Source: Acidobacteriota bacterium (lineage in GTDB: Bacteria; Acidobacteriota; Holophagae; Thermotomaculales; Thermotomaculaceae). Taken from it: a stretch of DNA of 14,496 nt. The stretch covers positions 1-14,496 of the forward strand of contig QMQE01000050.1 in assembly GCA_003650445.1 (NCBI GenBank), in the 5' to 3' direction. The notes under the pieces were generated by a model. The model saw nothing but the letters and a program-made list of their open reading frames with translations. It did no database searches and was not told the origin of the DNA. The position numbers and the translations under genes were made by a program. Within the stretch, counting starts at the first letter, position 1, and every line of letters begins with the position of its first letter. Shown piece by piece: positions 12,202-14,496 of this stretch.

Positions 12202-13623
12202 ATGGAACACTATTACTCAGGTTTATATACGGATTTTTACGAATTAACGATGGCTCAGGCGTTCTTTTTTTCCCCAAAGAAAGACACTTCCGCCATCTTC
12301 GACCTCTACTTCAGAAGTAACCCGTTTAGGGGCGGATATGCTGTGCTCGCTGGAATTGAAGACGCTGTAAATGGCATACTTCAATTTTACTTCGATGCAA
12401 ATGACCTGGACTATCTCACTTCAATCGGCTTCAGAAAAGAGTTTCTGGACTATCTGGCCACCTTTCGGTTCTCTGGAAACATACACGGGTTTCGGGAAGG
12501 GGATATCGTTTTTGCCAACGATCCCCTGCTGAGGGTAGAGAGCACCATTCTGGAAGCCCAGTTGATTGAATCCATGCTGTTAAATATTGTCAACTACCAG
12601 ACCCTCATCGCAACAAAGGCCATGCGGGCTGTCTACGCCGCAAAGGGCAGGGATGTCGTTGATTTCGGGCTTCGCAGGGCCCAGAGCATGGGTGCCATCG
12701 CTGGAGCAAGGTCGGCATATATAGGTGGAGCAACCGGCACGTCCAACACCTTTGCCGCCAAACGCTATGGGATTCCCGCAGTAGGAACCCATGCCCATAG
12801 CTGGATTCAAAGTTTCGATACCGAACTGGAAGCCTTCCGCAAATATGCCGAAATGTATCCGGATCACACAACTTTGCTGGTAGATACATACAGCACATTG
12901 AAATCCGGCATTCCCCATGCGATTCAAGTTGCAAGAGAAATGGCTGAAAAGGGACATCATCTCGAGGCAATCCGGCTTGATTCCGGCGATCTGGCCTATT
13001 TCAGTAAAAAAGCACGAAAACTACTGGATAATGCTCAATTGGAATCAGTCAAGATTGTGGCATCCAACCAGTTGGACGAGCGACTGATTGCCAGCCTCCT
13101 GGAACAGGGAGCACCCATTGACATTTTTGGAGTGGGAACCCGACTGGTTACAGGTGGAGAGCAGTCCGCACTGGATGGCATTTACAAAATGAGTTCCATC
13201 GGGGGTACACCAACAATAAAATTGTCAGAAAATGAAGAAAAAATCAATTTCCCCGGCAAAAAAAAGGTTGTCCGATACACAAATGGAGATGGTTACTTCG
13301 CTATTGACGGCGTTATGCTGGAAGATGAATCAGAAGATCGGATTCGAATACTCCGCCACCCTTCGACAGAATTCAAGAAAACACGAATCCTTCAGGAAGT
13401 ATTGAGTGCTGAGCCTGTGTTTTTCCCTCTTGTGGAGGAGGGAAATCTCTGTGCCACCTTCCCCTCTCTTGACGAAATCAGACAGTTTGCAAAAATGCGT
13501 TTTGCCCTACTCTCGGATGGCCACAAACGTTTTGTAAACCCCCATCTGTATCGAGTCGGACTCAGCAATCGCCTTTACGAACTGAGGCGAAACCTTATAG
13601 AAAAAGGACACCGCCATGGATAA
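12202..13623 (+). CDS. pncB: Nicotinate phosphoribosyltransferase
   Basis: Converts nicotinate and PRPP (with ATP) to nicotinate mononucleotide in NAD salvage. The 473-residue protein has the family landmarks YTDFYELTMAQ (9-19), DFGLRRAQ (154-161), GTSNTFAAKRYGIP (179-192), GTHAHSW (195-201, holding the likely phosphorylated His), LDSGDL (259-264) and GVGTRLVTGG (310-319). Length fits the family. No clear Shine-Dalgarno precedes the ATG (only GGTAAG), and no good promoter was found in the 55-nt gap to the PilZ gene. The 3' end overlaps pncA by 8 nt, which supplies nicotinate to this enzyme. Confidence 0.96.
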   Translation: MEHYYSGLYTDFYELTMAQAFFFSPKKDTSAIFDLYFRSNPFRGGYAVLAGIEDAVNGILQFYFDANDLDYLTSIGFRKEFLDYLATFRFSGNIHGFREGDIVFANDPLLRVESTILEAQLIESMLLNIVNYQTLIATKAMRAVYAAKGRDVVDFGLRRAQSMGAIAGARSAYIGGATGTSNTFAAKRYGIPAVGTHAHSWIQSFDTELEAFRKYAEMYPDHTTLLVDTYSTLKSGIPHAIQVAREMAEKGHHLEAIRLDSGDLAYFSKKARKLLDNAQLESVKIVASNQLDERLIASLLEQGAPIDIFGVGTRLVTGGEQSALDGIYKMSSIGGTPTIKLSENEEKINFPGKKKVVRYTNGDGYFAIDGVMLEDESEDRIRILRHPSTEFKKTRILQEVLSAEPVFFPLVEEGNLCATFPSLDEIRQFAKMRFALLSDGHKRFVNPHLYRVGLSNRLYELRRNLIEKGHRHG

Positions 13624-14170
13624 AACCTGCCTGTTGATCGTTGACGTACAGAATGACTTCTGCCCCGGCGGTGCTTTAGCAGTACCGGATGGGGATCGGG
13701 TTGTCCCCGCAATCAACCGGATATTGTCGAAATTCGATCTCGTAATCGCCACACGGGACATGCACCCTGTAAAAACCGTTCACTTTGAAAAATGGCCACC
13801 CCATTGTGTTGCCGGGACAAGTGGTGCGGCATTTCACCCAGACCTGGATGTGTCAAAAATTGACCTCACTGTCGAAAAAGGAACATCCAATGCCGACGAT
13901 GGGTACAGCGGTTTTGAAGCCACAAATATTGACCTCGCCGCCGAACTCCGAAACCGGGGTGTGAAAAAACTGATAATCTGCGGTCTGGCGACCGACTACT
14001 GCGTGAAAGCCACCGCGTTGGACGCGGTAAAATACGGCTTTCACACCACCGTTCTGACCGATTGCATTCGTGCAGTCAACGTTCACCCGGACGACGGCGA
14101 AAAAGCCCTTGCAGAGATGGCCACATCCGGCGTCCATCTGACCACCAGTGACCCCCTCAGGGGAAAGTAG
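13616..14170 (+). CDS. pncA: Nicotinamidase
   Basis: Hydrolyses nicotinamide to nicotinate and ammonia, the substrate for PncB encoded just upstream. The 184-residue cysteine hydrolase shows the catalytic triad D10 (LIVDVQNDF), K88 (VEKGT) and C129 (GLATDYCV), and metal ligands D48 and H50 (RDMHP), probably H56, and H63 (WPPHC). It has Met where many relatives have Trp or Phe (DWH/DFH). The ATG lies within the pncB end, with AAGGA 7 nt upstream, so the pair is coupled. The stop codon TAG lies inside a GTAGGGGTAAGAA word belonging to the intergenic repeat, so the end of the gene may have been reshaped by it. Confidence 0.96.
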   Translation: MDKTCLLIVDVQNDFCPGGALAVPDGDRVVPAINRILSKFDLVIATRDMHPVKTVHFEKWPPHCVAGTSGAAFHPDLDVSKIDLTVEKGTSNADDGYSGFEATNIDLAAELRNRGVKKLIICGLATDYCVKATALDAVKYGFHTTVLTDCIRAVNVHPDDGEKALAEMATSGVHLTTSDPLRGK

Positions 14171-14292
14171 GGGTAAGAATAGTGAAAGTGCGAGTGCGAG
14201 TGCGAGTGCAAGAGTGGGCGTGAGCGGCAGAATAGGGAAATTAGGGAATTGGCCATTCTCTTCCCTGCTCATCGCGCACTCGCACTTTCACT
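14167..14292. repeat. Long inverted repeat with GTGCGA tandem after pncA
   Basis: GTAGGGGTAAGAA (14167-14179) is the reverse complement of the TTCTTACCCCTAC tail of the composite repeat. Next come GTGCGA hexamers (14188-14209). An 18-nt arm at 14181-14198 (AGTGAAAGTGCGAGTGCG) pairs perfectly with 14275-14292. Inside the roughly 75-nt loop lies a palindrome variant, AGGGAA (14243-14248) / TTCCCT (14261-14266). This could fold as a cruciform or a large stem-loop in the pncA 3' UTR. Confidence 0.8.
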
Positions 14293-14303
14293 CGCACTGC
14301 CAC

Positions 14304-14319
14304 GAAGCGAGCTTCTTTT
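14304..14319 (+). other. Short hairpin with T-run
   Basis: GAAGC-GA-GCTTC followed by TTTT. The 5-bp stem is short, so it is at best a weak transcript end downstream of pncA. Confidence 0.35.
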
Positions 14320-14345
14320 CCGGTCAGAACACATCTTTTTCACTC

Positions 14346-14380
14346 AACACCTATCACTCAACATTCGGCGCAACGCGCCG
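14346..14380 (-). repeat. GGCGC hairpin module, minus orientation
   Basis: On the minus strand CGGCGC-GTT-GCGCCG (14380-14366) then AATGTTGAGTGATAGG, the same order as at 4694 and 5900. Confidence 0.65.
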
Positions 14381-14430
14381 CGGGGGTAGGGGTAAGAAAA
14401 ATCAGGGAGTTGGCCTTTCCCTGCCTTTTT
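14381..14430 (-). repeat. 21-nt palindrome element, minus orientation (terminator-like for pncBA)
   Basis: GGGGGTAGGGGTAAGAAAAA then palindrome 14403-14423 (arms CAGGGA/TCCCTG, core GTTGGCCTT), CC-TTTTT-GTC. On the minus strand this is the same element as at 109, 4651 and 10007. On the plus strand it also reads as a stem followed by TTTTT, so it could terminate pncBA transcripts about 230 nt past the stop. Confidence 0.75.
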
Positions 14431-14432
14431 GT

Positions 14433-14490
14433 CACTCATCACTCATCACCCATCACCCATCACTTCTTTTCCACCCATCACTTCTTTCAT
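14433..14490. repeat. CACYCAT heptamer tandem array
   Basis: Four consecutive heptamers (CACTCAT twice, CACCCAT twice, 14433-14460), then CACTTCTTTTC-CACCCAT-CACTTCTTTC. Low-complexity pyrimidine-rich sequence running to the window end; no gene seen. Confidence 0.8.
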
Positions 14491-14496
14491 TTGCAG

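Overview
The window looks like the chromosome of a Gram-negative (diderm) bacterium of moderate GC content. The evidence is a two-subunit glycyl-tRNA synthetase (glyQ/glyS), MSHA/type IV-style minor pseudopilins, a signal-peptide-bearing metallopeptidase, a PilZ protein and a Hanks-type kinase. No gene fixes the phylum. Dispersed CACCGCAGAG-type repeats, leaderless-looking promoters and the gene mix would suit an Acidobacteriota-, Desulfobacterota- or candidate-phylum-like lineage, but that is only an impression. No phage, IS transposase, CRISPR array, tRNA or rRNA was seen.

Layout: 1-413 repeat mosaic and glyQ promoter; 414-3336 glyQ-glyS (8-nt overlap); 3372-4427 membrane-tethered peptidase MA-type metalloprotease whose last ~26 codons are repeat-derived; 4428-4882 dense repeat mosaic; 4883-5898 queD-queE (7-deazaguanine/queuosine precursor synthesis); 6005-6514 (minus strand) flavin reductase-like protein; 6620-7573 Ser/Thr kinase with C-terminal zinc ribbon; 7724-9868 four overlapping pseudopilin genes in the order mshC-mshD-mshO-mshP; 9869-10100 repeat mosaic; 10153-11772 MFS transporter followed by a textbook terminator; 11862-12146 PilZ protein; 12202-14170 pncB-pncA NAD salvage pair (8-nt overlap); 14171-14496 repeat mosaic in the opposite orientation.

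Two themes stand out. First, the intergenic regions are built from a small set of recurring modules: a composite repeat of about 150-170 nt, a 21-nt imperfect palindrome flanked by A- and T-tracts that resembles a bidirectional terminator, a CACCGCAGAG module, a GGCGC-GTT-GCGCC hairpin module, and pyrimidine-rich hexamer/heptamer tandems. They recur in both orientations and abut or enter gene ends. Second, promoters share the form (-35)-16/17 nt-GG-TAnAAT. At queD, the kinase and the pseudopilin operon, the -10 box lies only 6-8 nt before the ATG and there is no Shine-Dalgarno, which implies leaderless mRNAs. glyQ, the MFS gene and the PilZ gene have longer leaders with clear Shine-Dalgarno sites.

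The genes are mainly housekeeping: translation, tRNA modification and NAD salvage. Added to these is an orphan surface-pilus minor-pilin cassette, with possible signalling partners nearby (kinase, PilZ). The repeat system and the leaderless promoters are the parts least explained by known annotation.
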